DNA of 64,000 bases from Prunus persica. Lineage: Eukaryota; Streptophyta; Magnoliopsida; Rosales; Rosaceae. Below the pieces are notes generated by a model that was not told the DNA's origin, made no database searches, and saw only the letters and a program-made list of their open reading frames with translations. This document shows, one piece after another, positions 12,998 through 22,300 of this stretch. Position numbers and translations under genes: made by a program. The stretch spans positions 16,737,624 through 16,801,623 of the forward strand of contig NC_034013.1 in NCBI RefSeq assembly GCF_000346465.2, given 5' to 3'. Position 1 is the stretch's first letter. Each line of letters starts with the position of its first letter.

Positions 12998-15900
12998 TCA
13001 ACTTAATTTTGCAGAACCTGCCATAATGGAACTGACTACATCTTTCACAAAACCATAAAAGCAATCTCGGCAGGACTTGGGCATCAAATTGGATTTATGT
13101 TGCTGACGAAACTGCTCGGTGTGGCAGCATACTAAGCTTGGAAAGGAAGGCATGCCAGACTTTGGATGCTCTAAACCACATGCAGCCAAGATGGCATGCG
13201 TGGAACGCCATGCAATTTCCTTGAATGCATCAACTTCTGCAGAAGCAACAAATTTGGAGTAAAAGTAATTAACTTCTGTTCATGTTACAAATTTCTTTCA
13301 TCTAAATCCATACAAACAAACATTACACACAGACTGCAAAGTGGCCTAAATATTTCTGTATAAATAACAATGCAATGAAATATAAATAGTTCCAAACAAG
13401 TTTCAAGGTACTATCGCTTTCCTGTTTTCTCCACACCATGCAAATGGTAAAAATGGTAAATTACTTTTTTGTTCTTTTTCTTTCTCAAGTAATAGTGCAC
13501 TCTTCATCAAAATAATGCTTAGCTGCTATGAGAATAGATACGGGTTAAATTTGTACTACCTACCCTTATAACTTGCACATTGTAGCATTGACCAAAATAA
13601 GTATATGTATATAGATCAAGTATTAAATTAAAGCATGGAAATCATACCTAACCGTTTGTCTTTGCTTAAAAGCTTCAAGTTGATCTTGACAAGAGATTTG
13701 ATTTCGCTTTTGGCATCATCATATTTTCTGACCATGCTTTCCACACAATTCTCCGCCCCTCCAATATTTCTCTTCTGCACATCTAGTTTACTGGAAGACG
13801 AAGCAATGAGCTCTGGTTTGGCATAAAAAGAAGAACAAGCAGGCCCACTTTGCTCATCGGTGATATTTTTTGAAGCCTGATTTGCAAGTCTCTGTAACAA
13901 TGTTGACCTATTTAAGTTCCCAGAAAACTGAGATTCAAATAATCCTGGTGAACTACTAATTGAAAGGCCTTCACTAGACTCTACTCCCTCCTGAGCTCTA
14001 CCCCTGAACTGCCTTTCCTTTTCCAACTTTAAAGATTGATGTCTTATTGTTTCTTTCTCACGAGAATTACATTTGTAGGCCTCCATTTCAGTTCTTCTCC
14101 GATCCCAATCTCCAAGTTGTCGGCTTTTTAAAATATCAACGCTTGAGTTTACATTCATTGCTTCTTTTGAGGCACTCGCTTCCCTAGAAAGAAGTTTTGG
14201 GAGCTGAACAGCACTGCTGGTCTTTATATGAACATTTTTCAATGCCTTGTCAATATCATCTGAGCCACAATCAACTTGATTTGTTGGTCTCTGACAACCA
14301 GTGGAAGATGAGGATTGCGCTTGACCTGATATACCAAAACATGAATGATGAGTTCGTTTAATTGAATCACTGCTTCTGCCAGCAGGAAGTTCTGAGAACT
14401 GAACTGCGCTGCTGCACTTTTCATGAGCATGCTGTACTGACCTTGCAATATCCATCATTTTCCACGCCTTGTCAATATCATTATCATGTGAACCACACCT
14501 CTCTCGATTTTCCAGTTGCTGGCAACTTGTAGACGATGAGGTTTGTGTTTCGCCTGATCTTTCATGGAATACAACGTCATTATTATGCTTTTGACTACAA
14601 CTGTAGCCAGATGTAGATGAATTAGAAGGGAAGCTCAACAAACCACTTTGGAAGGAATTCCAATTTTCACGAAGTGCTTGTACACGGGTGTGCACATTGC
14701 GATGGCGATCCAATGTTCTCGCAATTGATTCAGTTGGTCGTGTTCTTGCAACCGATTCAGTTGGTCTACCGGCAACACTTGGTAGTGTATTTGCAACTGA
14801 TTCAGTTGGTCTATCGGCAACACTTGGTAGCGTACTTGCAACTGAATCATTTGGTCTACTGGAAACATTTGGTAGTGTACTTGGAACTGAGTCAGTTGGT
14901 CTATTGGAAACACTTGGTAGTGTTCTTGCTGGCGTAGTTACTTCAACTGTAATACTGGTACACCCGTCAGGGACAACAGGTATGACTGTTTGAGGGATTC
15001 TCATCATATATCTATTAACCACTGTGGTATGACTATTTGATCCTCGTTCACTGGGCAAGTCAGATGGCACAGCTGTTGGTATGAATTCTTCATCATCAGA
15101 ATCAGAACTGACATGATTTTCAATCGTAGAAATGCAGTCTTGGCAGAACCAATCATCGTCTGGTAAAGTATGACCAAGTCCAACACAGTATGTATGAGCG
15201 GCTGAGTCACACATCTCACAAAGCAACAGAAGACTTTCATCTGTCGCAAGGTGGCACACATCACACAGAACATGGTCATGAGAATGGTAAACCTGCAAAT
15301 TACAAAACAACCAATGTGAGGGAAATATAAATTTGGAAAACCTTCAACTTTAGCAGGTAGCAAACTTTTTTTGTTAAATTACAAAACAACCAATGAATGT
15401 TAGGGAAATATAAATTTGAAAGAATTTGAGGTTCAGCAAGTAGCAAACCTTTTTTTGTTAAATTACAAAACAACCAATGTTAGGGAAACATAGATTTGAA
15501 AGACATTGAACTTCAGCAAGCAGCCTTTTTTGTTAAATTAGAACACAACCAATGTGACGGAAACATAAATTTGAACGACACTGCTTTAACAAGGTGTAAA
15601 ATTTAATCATAAATTTGTTGAATTAGAGCCGTTAATGAAAAACAAAAAACCCAAATCAGCAATACAAGTGAAAATAAACAAATATTGTCACCTGATCGCG
15701 AAGGGGAACCTTGAAGGTTCGCTGGCGGGCAAAGACACCGGCTTTCCGGTGTCTACGAATGGTGGTGAACCTCCTTCGACAAAGTGGGCAGCGTGATTCC
15801 GTTTTAGACCACTCCATAATACAGTAGAAGCAGAAGTAGTGATCACAGCAATCGATTTCGCCTCTGACCGCTTTCTCATCGTTGGAGTAGCAAATTGCGC

Positions 15901-16021
15901 AGCTCTGAGAAGAATATGAACTTACAATTTCTTGGGGGTCGTCTTGAATTGGGTCCTTTCCTGATTGGATTTCGGGTTTAAGGGTTTTCAGGCGTTTGTT
16001 TGGGGAAGAAGAAGACGACAT
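12998..16021 (-). CDS. RING and PHD finger protein, 737 aa
   Basis: Three exons: 15692-16021, 13648-15292 and 12998-13236, giving 2214 bp. The ATG at 16021 was chosen; an in-frame GTG upstream is not a likely start. Residues 41-81 are a C3HC4 RING (CAIC, CDHYFCFYCIMEW, RCPLC), followed by an Arg-rich linker. Residues 119-163 are a PHD finger (CDVC, LLLLCEMCDSAAHTYC, DWFCQDC). This RING then PHD arrangement matches the plant relatives of human PHRF1. The middle is Ser/Thr/Pro-rich and disordered-looking, with a tandem repeat of a 16-residue unit (TLPSVxxRPTxSV) at 233-303. The short last exon encodes a Cys/His-bearing tail (CGLEHPKSG, KSCRDCFYGFVKDVV). A nuclear E3 ligase or chromatin reader is a reasonable guess, but no function is shown by the sequence. 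Confidence 0.9.
14725..14940 (-). repeat. Tandem repeat inside the RING-PHD coding exon
   Basis: About four and a half copies of a 48-bp unit encode the 16-aa block TLPSVxxRPTxSVxx. The last copies are shortened (RTRPTESIARTL). The units differ by a few bases each and all keep frame. Confidence 0.85.
15295..15590. repeat. Minisatellite of about 80 bp units in the first intron of the RING-PHD gene
   Basis: The core ACAACCAATG recurs near 15308, 15387, 15470 and 15546, each time with similar flanks (GTTAAATTAC before, AGGGAAA and AAATTTGAA after, then CAGCAAG and a T run). Four diverged units of roughly 77-83 bp result. The first unit reaches up to the 3' splice site of the intron. Confidence 0.85.
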
Positions 16022-16302
16022 GTCTGCGTCACCCGCCACTGGCAGCTTATTAGTGTTACTATGCTATCTCTGCGCCAAGACCTGGAAGCTTTTATTTTGC
16101 TACGGAAATAAATCCCAACAGAATCGGGATTATCGGAGTTTTTTTTCTCTTTGTTAAAATTTATGCGCCAAATTTCTTTCCTTTTTAAAGGGCCTTTATT
16201 TCGGTGGAGAAATCAAAACAGAATCAGGATTCAAGCAAATGGGTTGGGCTGGCTTAGTTCTTAAATTTCATGGCCCAAGTTACCAACGTCTCATTAATTT
16301 TT

Positions 16303-16609
16303 GGGAGATTCACTATTATACCCAATATGGGGGCCCAAATTATAAAAATATCCTATATAAAATGGACTTTAGAAACACACCCAAAGCCCATTTACAACAT
16401 AACAAAAAAGCTTTTAACTTCTTATAAATTACAAAACTGCCATCAATTTCTTAAAACAAGCCCAACCCCAAAATCTCATAAAAATACCCAAAACACTCAA
16501 TAGGGCATCAAAGTAATTTAATAATCAATATTAAATTCAATAAGGCCAGCTATCATTTTTTGGGTTTTTTTTGGGTTTGTTTATAGGAATTCAATTGTGT
16601 AGGGTTTAT
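16303..16609 (+). mobile_element. Copy A of a dispersed repeat, inverted relative to copy B at 52.7 kb
   Basis: From GGGAGATTCACTATTATAC to GTAGGGTTTAT, the 307 bp match the reverse complement of 52717-53004 with high identity along the whole length. Shared stretches include AAATTATAAAAATATCCTAT and the run ending TAAAAATACCCAAAACACTC. No coding capacity is seen. Imperfect inverted ends may exist (GAGAT...ATACCCA on both sides) but are not convincing. Most likely a degenerate MITE or other non-autonomous element. Confidence 0.75.
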
Positions 16610-17547
16610 TTATAATATTAGTGCTAGAAATGGGTATATCACTAAATATCTCTTAATTTTTTCTTTTCGATCAGCCCATGAAAATTTATTGTTTATTTTG
16701 GTGTAGGTAGGTATGTCTCCAAAAATACTTGAAGTTTTATTATCATGCTATTTTCTTTCAGTATTGTGTCCTATATTTCTCTCACGTTTATTTTGTTTCA
16801 CCATTATTGTCTAGAGAGCAGCACTTCTCTTCTCATATTAGAGACACATGATGATGGAGGCAAACTATCTCTTTGGTGGGCCAAAAGGGCAGCCTCTCCA
16901 CTTCTCGTGTGTGGTGTGGGAGCATGGTCTGCCATTAATCTATTCTTTTTTTTTTATTTTTTTTATTTGAGCATGTGTGCCCTCGTGATTTTTGTTTTTT
17001 ATTATTCTTATCTCTCGATAAAAGAAAAAAAGAAGAAGATAAATTTCTGTTTTGTTTGAATTTTTTGTGCATTGTTTTTGTTTGATATGCAACTTGTTAC
17101 TTGAGGCCAAGACCCCATTGAACATAAAAACAATAAAAAAAATGCAGACTCTAATTTGAGATTTGTTAACTAAAATGGTTAGTTTTCCGATTAATTTGTA
17201 TTTAAATCAATGTGTTTTTGTATGTGGTTAAATTGACAGGATACCAAATACAATACCTACTACATTACGCGCAAAATATAAAAAACAATTACCCCCACCA
17301 TGTCGCATTGTTCAATGATTTTAATTTTCCGGATCATCTTAATGACAATTAAAGTAATGAGATATTTAACAAAAGAAAAAAGTGATGCTAAAGCAAAAAT
17401 GTTCTCACGAGTCACGGCAATAACGATGACCTAACCCCACTCATACGGCTTACTTTCCAGTTTCCTTCCACCATTGATGTACCACAACTCAAACACACAC
17501 CACTGCCGCAGATCTTTGAAAAAACGTCCTAACTACTCTCGATCACC
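16610..17547. other. Intergenic stretch upstream of the UGT gene
   Basis: AT-rich sequence without a supported gene. The 17.4-17.5 kb part should hold the UGT promoter; no clear TATA box could be singled out. Confidence 0.5.
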
Positions 17548-19047
17548 ATGACCAGTTCAAGCACCACCACCCCAAACCATGCAACCCATGTCTTGGTGTT
17601 CCCATACCCAGCACAGGGTCACATGATCCCTCTCCTCGACCTCACCCACCAACTCGCCAACCGCGGCCTCACCATCACCATTCTCGTCACCCCCAAAAAC
17701 CTCCCTTTCCTACAACCTCTCCTCTCCGCCCACAACCACCCTAATAATTCCATCCAAACCCTCGTCCTCCCTCTCCCCTCCCACCCCTCCCTCCCCGCCG
17801 GCTTCGAGAACGTCAAGGACCTCCCCGTCCACTCCTTCCTCGCCATGATGTGCGCCTTGGGCCAACTCCACCACTCCCTCCTCCGTTGGTTCACCTCCCA
17901 CCCCAACCCCCCCGTCGCCATCATCTCCGACATGTTCTTGGGCTGGGCCCACCGCCTCGCTACCCAGCTCGGCATTCAGAGGCTCGTCTTCTCCCCCTCC
18001 GGCGCCTTGGCCCTCTCCGTCATCGACTCGCTCTGGCACCGCCTCCTCAAACGAGACGACCCCAACGACCAAAACCAGGTCTTCTTGTTCCCCGAAATTC
18101 CGAATTCCCCGAAATACCCCTGGTGGCAGCTCTCCACCGTCTACCGCTCCTACGTCGAGGGAGACCCAGATTCGGAATTCATCAAGGACGGCTTCGACGC
18201 CAACAGGGCCAGCTGGGGACTCGTCGTCAACTCGTTCACCGAGTTGGAGCGAGTTTATCTCGAGCATCTCAAGAATGAGCTGGGCCACGATCGCGTGTGG
18301 GCCGTTGGACCGCTGCTCCCGCCGGATAATAATGACCTATCCGGGCCCAAACAGAGGGGCGGGTCCAGCTCGGTTTCCGTAGATCGCATCAAGTCGTGGC
18401 TGGACGCGTGCGTAGAGGATCACAAGGTGGTGTACGTGTGCTTCGGGACTCAAGCCGTGTTGACCAATCGCCAGATGGAGGCGCTGGCGTCGGGATTGGA
18501 GAAGAGCGGAGTCCGCTTCGTGTGGTCGGTGAAGGGCCCCACGAAGGGACACGCGGAGGGAGATTACGGCGCTGTCCCTCATGGGTTCGACGATCGAGTG
18601 GCGGGGAGGGGTCTGGTGATAAGAGGGTGGGCACCGCAGGTCTTTATCTTGAGGCACCGAGCGGTGGGGTCGTTCTTGACTCACTGCGGGTGGAACTCGG
18701 TGCTTGAGGCCGTGGTGGCGGGTGTGCCGATGCTGGCGTGGCCCATGGGGGCTGACCAATTCAGCAACGCCACGTTGCTGGTGGACCAGCTGAAGGTGGC
18801 GGTTAGGGTGTGCGAGGGGGCGGGAAGCGTGCCTGCCTCGGACGAGTTGGCCCGAGTGGTGGCGGAATCGGTGTGTGAGAAGCGGGTCGAGAGGGAGCGA
18901 GCCGTGGAGTTGCGTGGAGCGGCACTCGAGGCCATCAAAGAAGGCGGGAGCTCGGTGAAGGAGTTGGATAGTTTGGTGGATCGTCTGGCTGCATTGGAAA
19001 TACCGGCAGGTAGTAAAAATTTGCAATCGATGCGAAATGGAAATTAA
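17548..19047 (+). CDS. UDP-glycosyltransferase, UGT89 type
   Basis: Intronless, 499 aa. Family 1 plant glycosyltransferases move a sugar from a UDP-sugar onto small molecules in the cytosol. The N-terminal acceptor domain holds the catalytic His25 (YPAQGHMIPLLDL) and its Asp128 partner (AIISDMFLGWA). The 44-residue PSPG sugar-donor box spans 361-404, from WAPQVFILRHRAVGSFLTHC to GADQ; the final Asp403-Gln404 favours UDP-glucose. Overall pattern resembles UGT89B1, a flavonol 3-O-glucosyltransferase of Arabidopsis, so a flavonoid or phenolic acceptor is plausible but not proven. Base composition stands out: the first 500 bp of the CDS are strikingly C-rich against AT-rich flanks. Codon use is therefore very unlike the neighbours, yet nothing indicates foreign origin. 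Confidence 0.92.
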   Translation: MTSSSTTTPNHATHVLVFPYPAQGHMIPLLDLTHQLANRGLTITILVTPKNLPFLQPLLSAHNHPNNSIQTLVLPLPSHPSLPAGFENVKDLPVHSFLAMMCALGQLHHSLLRWFTSHPNPPVAIISDMFLGWAHRLATQLGIQRLVFSPSGALALSVIDSLWHRLLKRDDPNDQNQVFLFPEIPNSPKYPWWQLSTVYRSYVEGDPDSEFIKDGFDANRASWGLVVNSFTELERVYLEHLKNELGHDRVWAVGPLLPPDNNDLSGPKQRGGSSSVSVDRIKSWLDACVEDHKVVYVCFGTQAVLTNRQMEALASGLEKSGVRFVWSVKGPTKGHAEGDYGAVPHGFDDRVAGRGLVIRGWAPQVFILRHRAVGSFLTHCGWNSVLEAVVAGVPMLAWPMGADQFSNATLLVDQLKVAVRVCEGAGSVPASDELARVVAESVCEKRVERERAVELRGAALEAIKEGGSSVKELDSLVDRLAALEIPAGSKNLQSMRNGN

Positions 19048-19234
19048 AGTGAAAATAGGCATGAATGTAATAAAATTAAAATTAAATATTTACTACTAAC
19101 AGTTCCGATCATAGGTCTCCAAGAGACTCTCCCTTGGTGGGTTTTCCTTTTAATGGGCGGGCCTTTCTCTTTTCTTTTCTTTTGGGCCTTAGAAAGAAAT
19201 TGTAATTTTTGAACCTGTTTGAAATTTTGGGATA

Positions 19235-19586
19235 ACTTGTTTGGTAAAAGATAATAAGTGATTATTTTGAAAATTTTGAAAGTCTAACCTGTTTGGTAAA
19301 AGATAATAAAATCACTTATTTTGAATAACTGCTGTGAGAGAAAGCAATTAGAAAAAGTAGATGATGAGTTGCTTTCATTTTTTGATTATGCATGAATCAG
19401 TTTTGAAGATGCGTTAGGTTTAATAAAACTTTCAAAATTCCAAAAATAACCCCGTGTTTTTTTTACCAACCGCACTTCTAACAAAAAGTTTACCAAACGC
19501 CAAACTACTTTCTTTCACAGCTATTTCTCTCACAGCAAATCTAAAAGTGATTATTTTTACAATACAACAATGTCAAACTGGCCCTA
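19235..19586. mobile_element. MITE-like inverted-repeat region
   Basis: GTTTGGTAAAAGATAATAA occurs twice in tandem (about 19239 and 19290). The left part carries GCTGTGAGAG (19331-19340) and the right part its complement CTCTCACAGC; TTTACCAAACG on the right complements the left GTTTGGTAAA. The right end reads CAAACTGGCCCTA. Such 'TTTGGTAA' boundary repeats are common in plant non-autonomous DNA elements. Ends and target duplication were not resolved. Confidence 0.5.
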
Positions 19587-20330
19587 AATATGTTTTAGAA
19601 AATTCGGTATAACTCCAAAATCGAAAATGGAAGTTTGATGTCATCATTGTATTTGTTGTTATTGATACAAGTTCTTTAACTTTTGTGCCATGTATGATTA
19701 CATTCTTTTTTTTTTTACTCATTTTTTTTTCTTTTTTAAATTACTTTGTTATTCCCATCATACCCCTAAAAATTAAATAAGGTAAGAAATTTATTTGTGT
19801 CATAATAATTAGCTATTAAAATTTTGAAATAATTAAATAAGGCAACAAATCACATCTCCTATAGTCATGATCCTATATGAACGTTGGCTTTCTTTTTGTT
19901 GTGGCTTTGTATTTTTGCACTATTGCAACCTGTACACAAGGTACATAAATATTCCTTTACCACAACTTTTGTTATTCACTGATTTTGTTTGTTTGTTTTC
20001 TTCTTTGATAATACAATTCCTCACTAATATACTCTCATTCTTTTACGTTTGATTTTGTTTAGCTCACTTTTCCTCTTCATGTTTTTGTTGCTATAAAGTT
20101 CATTCTCGCCTAATATCTTTAATTAAGATGCAATTAACCATTAACACATGTGATTTTTGTGTTTTCCCCCACATCATTTTCGATTCCTTTGTTTATTGAT
20201 AGTTAATTATCTTCTACTTTTTTCCATTCTTTCCATTTTTTGTTGTGGCATTTTACAATTATTGGTTGTATCACTCAAATCCACACATTTTTATCTAAAA
20301 TCTACATGTTTATCATGTATAATAGAATAT

Positions 20331-20513
20331 CAGTCCCGATCTCTTGGACCACAGGAGTCCAAGAGATTGTGGTCACCCACCGTTGGATATTAATCTAATA
20401 TTTGAAAAAAGTTTTTTAAAAGGAGTGCAAGAGTGAGTGAACCGTTGAATTTACATCCAACGGTGAGTGGCCACAAATCTCTTGGACCACTGTAGTCAAA
20501 GAGATCATGACTG
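20331..20513. mobile_element. MULE-type MITE with perfect 10-bp target site duplication
   Basis: The 183-bp element starts CAGTCCCGATCTCTTGGACC and ends with its imperfect inverse (GTCAAAGAGATCATGACTG). The terminal inverted repeats extend about 58 bp on each side, to CACCGTTGGAT / ATCCAACGGTG. Both flanks carry the identical 10-mer AATAGAATAT (20321-20330 and 20514-20523). Long TIRs plus a 9-11 bp target duplication are diagnostic for Mutator-like elements. The left arm also contains a small hairpin, CTCTTGGA...TCCAAGAG. No coding capacity. Confidence 0.92.
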
Positions 20514-20530
20514 AATAGAATATACTATTT

Positions 20531-20708
20531 ATGTGTTAGGTACATTATGTTATATTTACCTAGTAATTAGGTACATTATTTTATATTTACCTAGTATATA
20601 CATTATCTTATATTTACCTAGTATTTAGGTACATTATCTTATATTTACCTAGTATTTAGGTACATTATCTTATATTCACCTAGTTTTTAGGTACATTATG
20701 TTATACTA
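20531..20708. repeat. Minisatellite, left block
   Basis: Five diverged copies of a unit of about 31-33 bp with the consensus TTATATTTACCTAGTAxTTAGGTACATTA, one of them shortened. Each unit contains the near-palindrome ACCTAGTAATTAGGT and could fold into a small hairpin. The block starts about 10 bp to the right of the target duplication of the MULE-type MITE. Confidence 0.85.
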
Positions 20709-20982
20709 GTCTCTGCACGCGCTTCCTCGCTTGTGAGAGGTTTTTTTTTTAAATTTAAAATTTATTTTAGAATTAAAAAGATAATGGGTAGTTGTGTTCC
20801 ATAAAAATAGGATCCATTATCTGAATTATCTTTTATAATTTTTTTAATATGAAAAAGTGTGAATTTACCATATTATCCTCATTTAATTAATAATTTCAAT
20901 TCTTAATGTTTGTATTAATCAATGGCATTTTCTGGTATTTTGAATGTTTTACTATCTCTACCTTTTACTTTATATATATAGA
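20709..20982. mobile_element. Insert splitting the minisatellite
   Basis: About 275 bp of unrelated sequence, starting TCTCTGCACGCGCTTCCTCG and ending TTTATATATATAGAT, separates two blocks of the same minisatellite. Start and end are reminiscent of a short non-autonomous transposon family (Helitron-like start with TC, but the expected 3' CTRR and hairpin are not clear). The class is uncertain. The break falls inside a repeat unit. Confidence 0.45.
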
Positions 20983-21066
20983 TTTACCTAGTAATTAGGT
21001 ATATTATCTTATATTTACCTAATAATTAGGTATATTATATCATATTTACCTAGTAGTTAGGTAAAT
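20983..21066. repeat. Minisatellite, right block
   Basis: Two to three further copies of the ACCTAGTAATTAGGT-bearing unit, resuming after the 275-bp insert. These units read TATATTATC where the left block reads TACATTATC. Confidence 0.8.
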
Positions 21067-21611
21067 ATTTGTTGGGAAGATATCATCAATAATTCTCCTA
21101 CTTTCATTGTTTTATATTAACTTCTTTTATGTCATGGCGGCAATAGAAGGATTCAAATTTAAAATCTGAATTTTATTTAGAAGGAAAGAATCGATAGATT
21201 AATTTGGATTTTCAATTATTGTTCTTTCCTTATGTACCTTAAAGGGTAAAATTGACACGTGAAAAACTTAATAAAAGTCAATGGACCCAAATCTACAGCA
21301 AAAAAGATGTCGACTAAACCCAACGACTGCTACGAATTTTGGCCTTAGATTGAAGAACGCTAGTATCTTTTCCATACATACAAGCACGACACTCCAAATT
21401 TGTCGCTCCCTCAAAATGCTTACATAACCACAAATGATGACCCAAAGAAGATATAGAAAAACAAAAGCGTTTACAAAAATCACAAAACGCTACCTATATA
21501 TATAAGAAAAACCTAGCTAAATGAGGAAATGAAGAGCATAACAAAACTTTGTGTCCTAAAACTAAAGCCGCCGCCTTCACTGCTACCACTAGTGCTCTTG
21601 CTTGCTCTTCC

Positions 21612-22194
21612 TTAGTTATTCTTAGGTGGATGAGGTTTCGGGACATGATAATCGGCATTGAGAGGTATAAAACCTTCGATTTTGAACTTCATTCGAGGAC
21701 GACGACTACTTGTGCTCCTGATGAACCTACGTTCTCTACCAATATTATTGAACCCTTCCTCATTTATCATTCCCGAAATCCTTTTAGGCATGCTCATTTT
21801 CCTGCCCCCAATAATTCTTGTACATTCAACTTCATCCATGGCGGCAGGAACGCCATCATAAATTTCCTGATTTTATTAGAGAATAAGATATATCAAATTT
21901 CTAGAACATGTATGTATATTTCAGAGTATTCTGTAAGTAATATGTACTAGTACCTTTTCAACATTTACGGGGCTTCTTCTTGGTATTGGTCGCCCAATTT
22001 CATCAGAAACCAGTACTTTGCTCAAAGCTACAAGAACATCAAACTAAGAATCAAAGCTATACATGTATATATACATATATACTTTCATCATTTAAGAAAT
22101 TTAAGAAAAAGCGCAAATAAATGTACGTACCTCCGTGTGTTACATGTAGCAAAATGAAGAAAGGTACAAGGGTAATGAGCCTTAAAAACACCAT
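21612..22194 (-). CDS. RGF/GLV/CLEL-type secreted peptide precursor, 130 aa
   Basis: Three exons: 22131-22194, 21954-22027 and 21612-21866. They join in frame with GT-AG borders. The start is MVFLRLITLVPFFILLHVTH, a good signal peptide; an in-frame ATG 57 bp upstream would put charged residues before it and is less likely. The variable middle contains GRPIPRRSPVNVE and basic runs. The chain ends exactly with DYHVPKPHPPKNN (118-130), which fits the 13-residue root meristem growth factor pattern DY......PP..N (compare RGF1, DYSNPGHHPPRHN). In this family the Tyr is sulfated and a Pro hydroxylated, and the released peptide is sensed by RGI receptor kinases. A TATAAAGA box at 22294-22300 lies 100 bp upstream of the ATG. 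Assignment rests on the terminal motif and overall design. Confidence 0.82.
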
Positions 22195-22292
22195 ATCTTT
22201 CTGTTCCTTTTCTTCTTTGGGTATGTATATGTGTATGTTGTTCAACTTCAACAGCTAGCGAAAGAGAGGAACCCTATGAAATGGAACGGGGG

Positions 22293-22300
22293 TCTTTATA
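22293..22300 (-). promoter_or_regulatory. TATA box of the RGF-type peptide gene
   Basis: The minus strand reads TATAAAGA here, about 100 bp before the ATG at 22194. Position and sequence fit a plant TATA box. Confidence 0.55.

Noticed and set aside
13628..15310. Reading the large PHD exon as an independent gene starting MFCNLQ
   Set aside because: The segment before VYHSHDH is intron; the exon continues the RING exon at 15692-16021 in phase.
17710..18288. 192-codon frame antisense to the UGT gene
   Set aside because: It is the mirror of a C-rich coding sequence. Runs of Gly, Glu and Val arise from the complement of UGT codons.
18337..19062. 241-codon frame antisense to the UGT 3' half
   Set aside because: No motif, and the sense strand carries the PSPG box of a complete enzyme.
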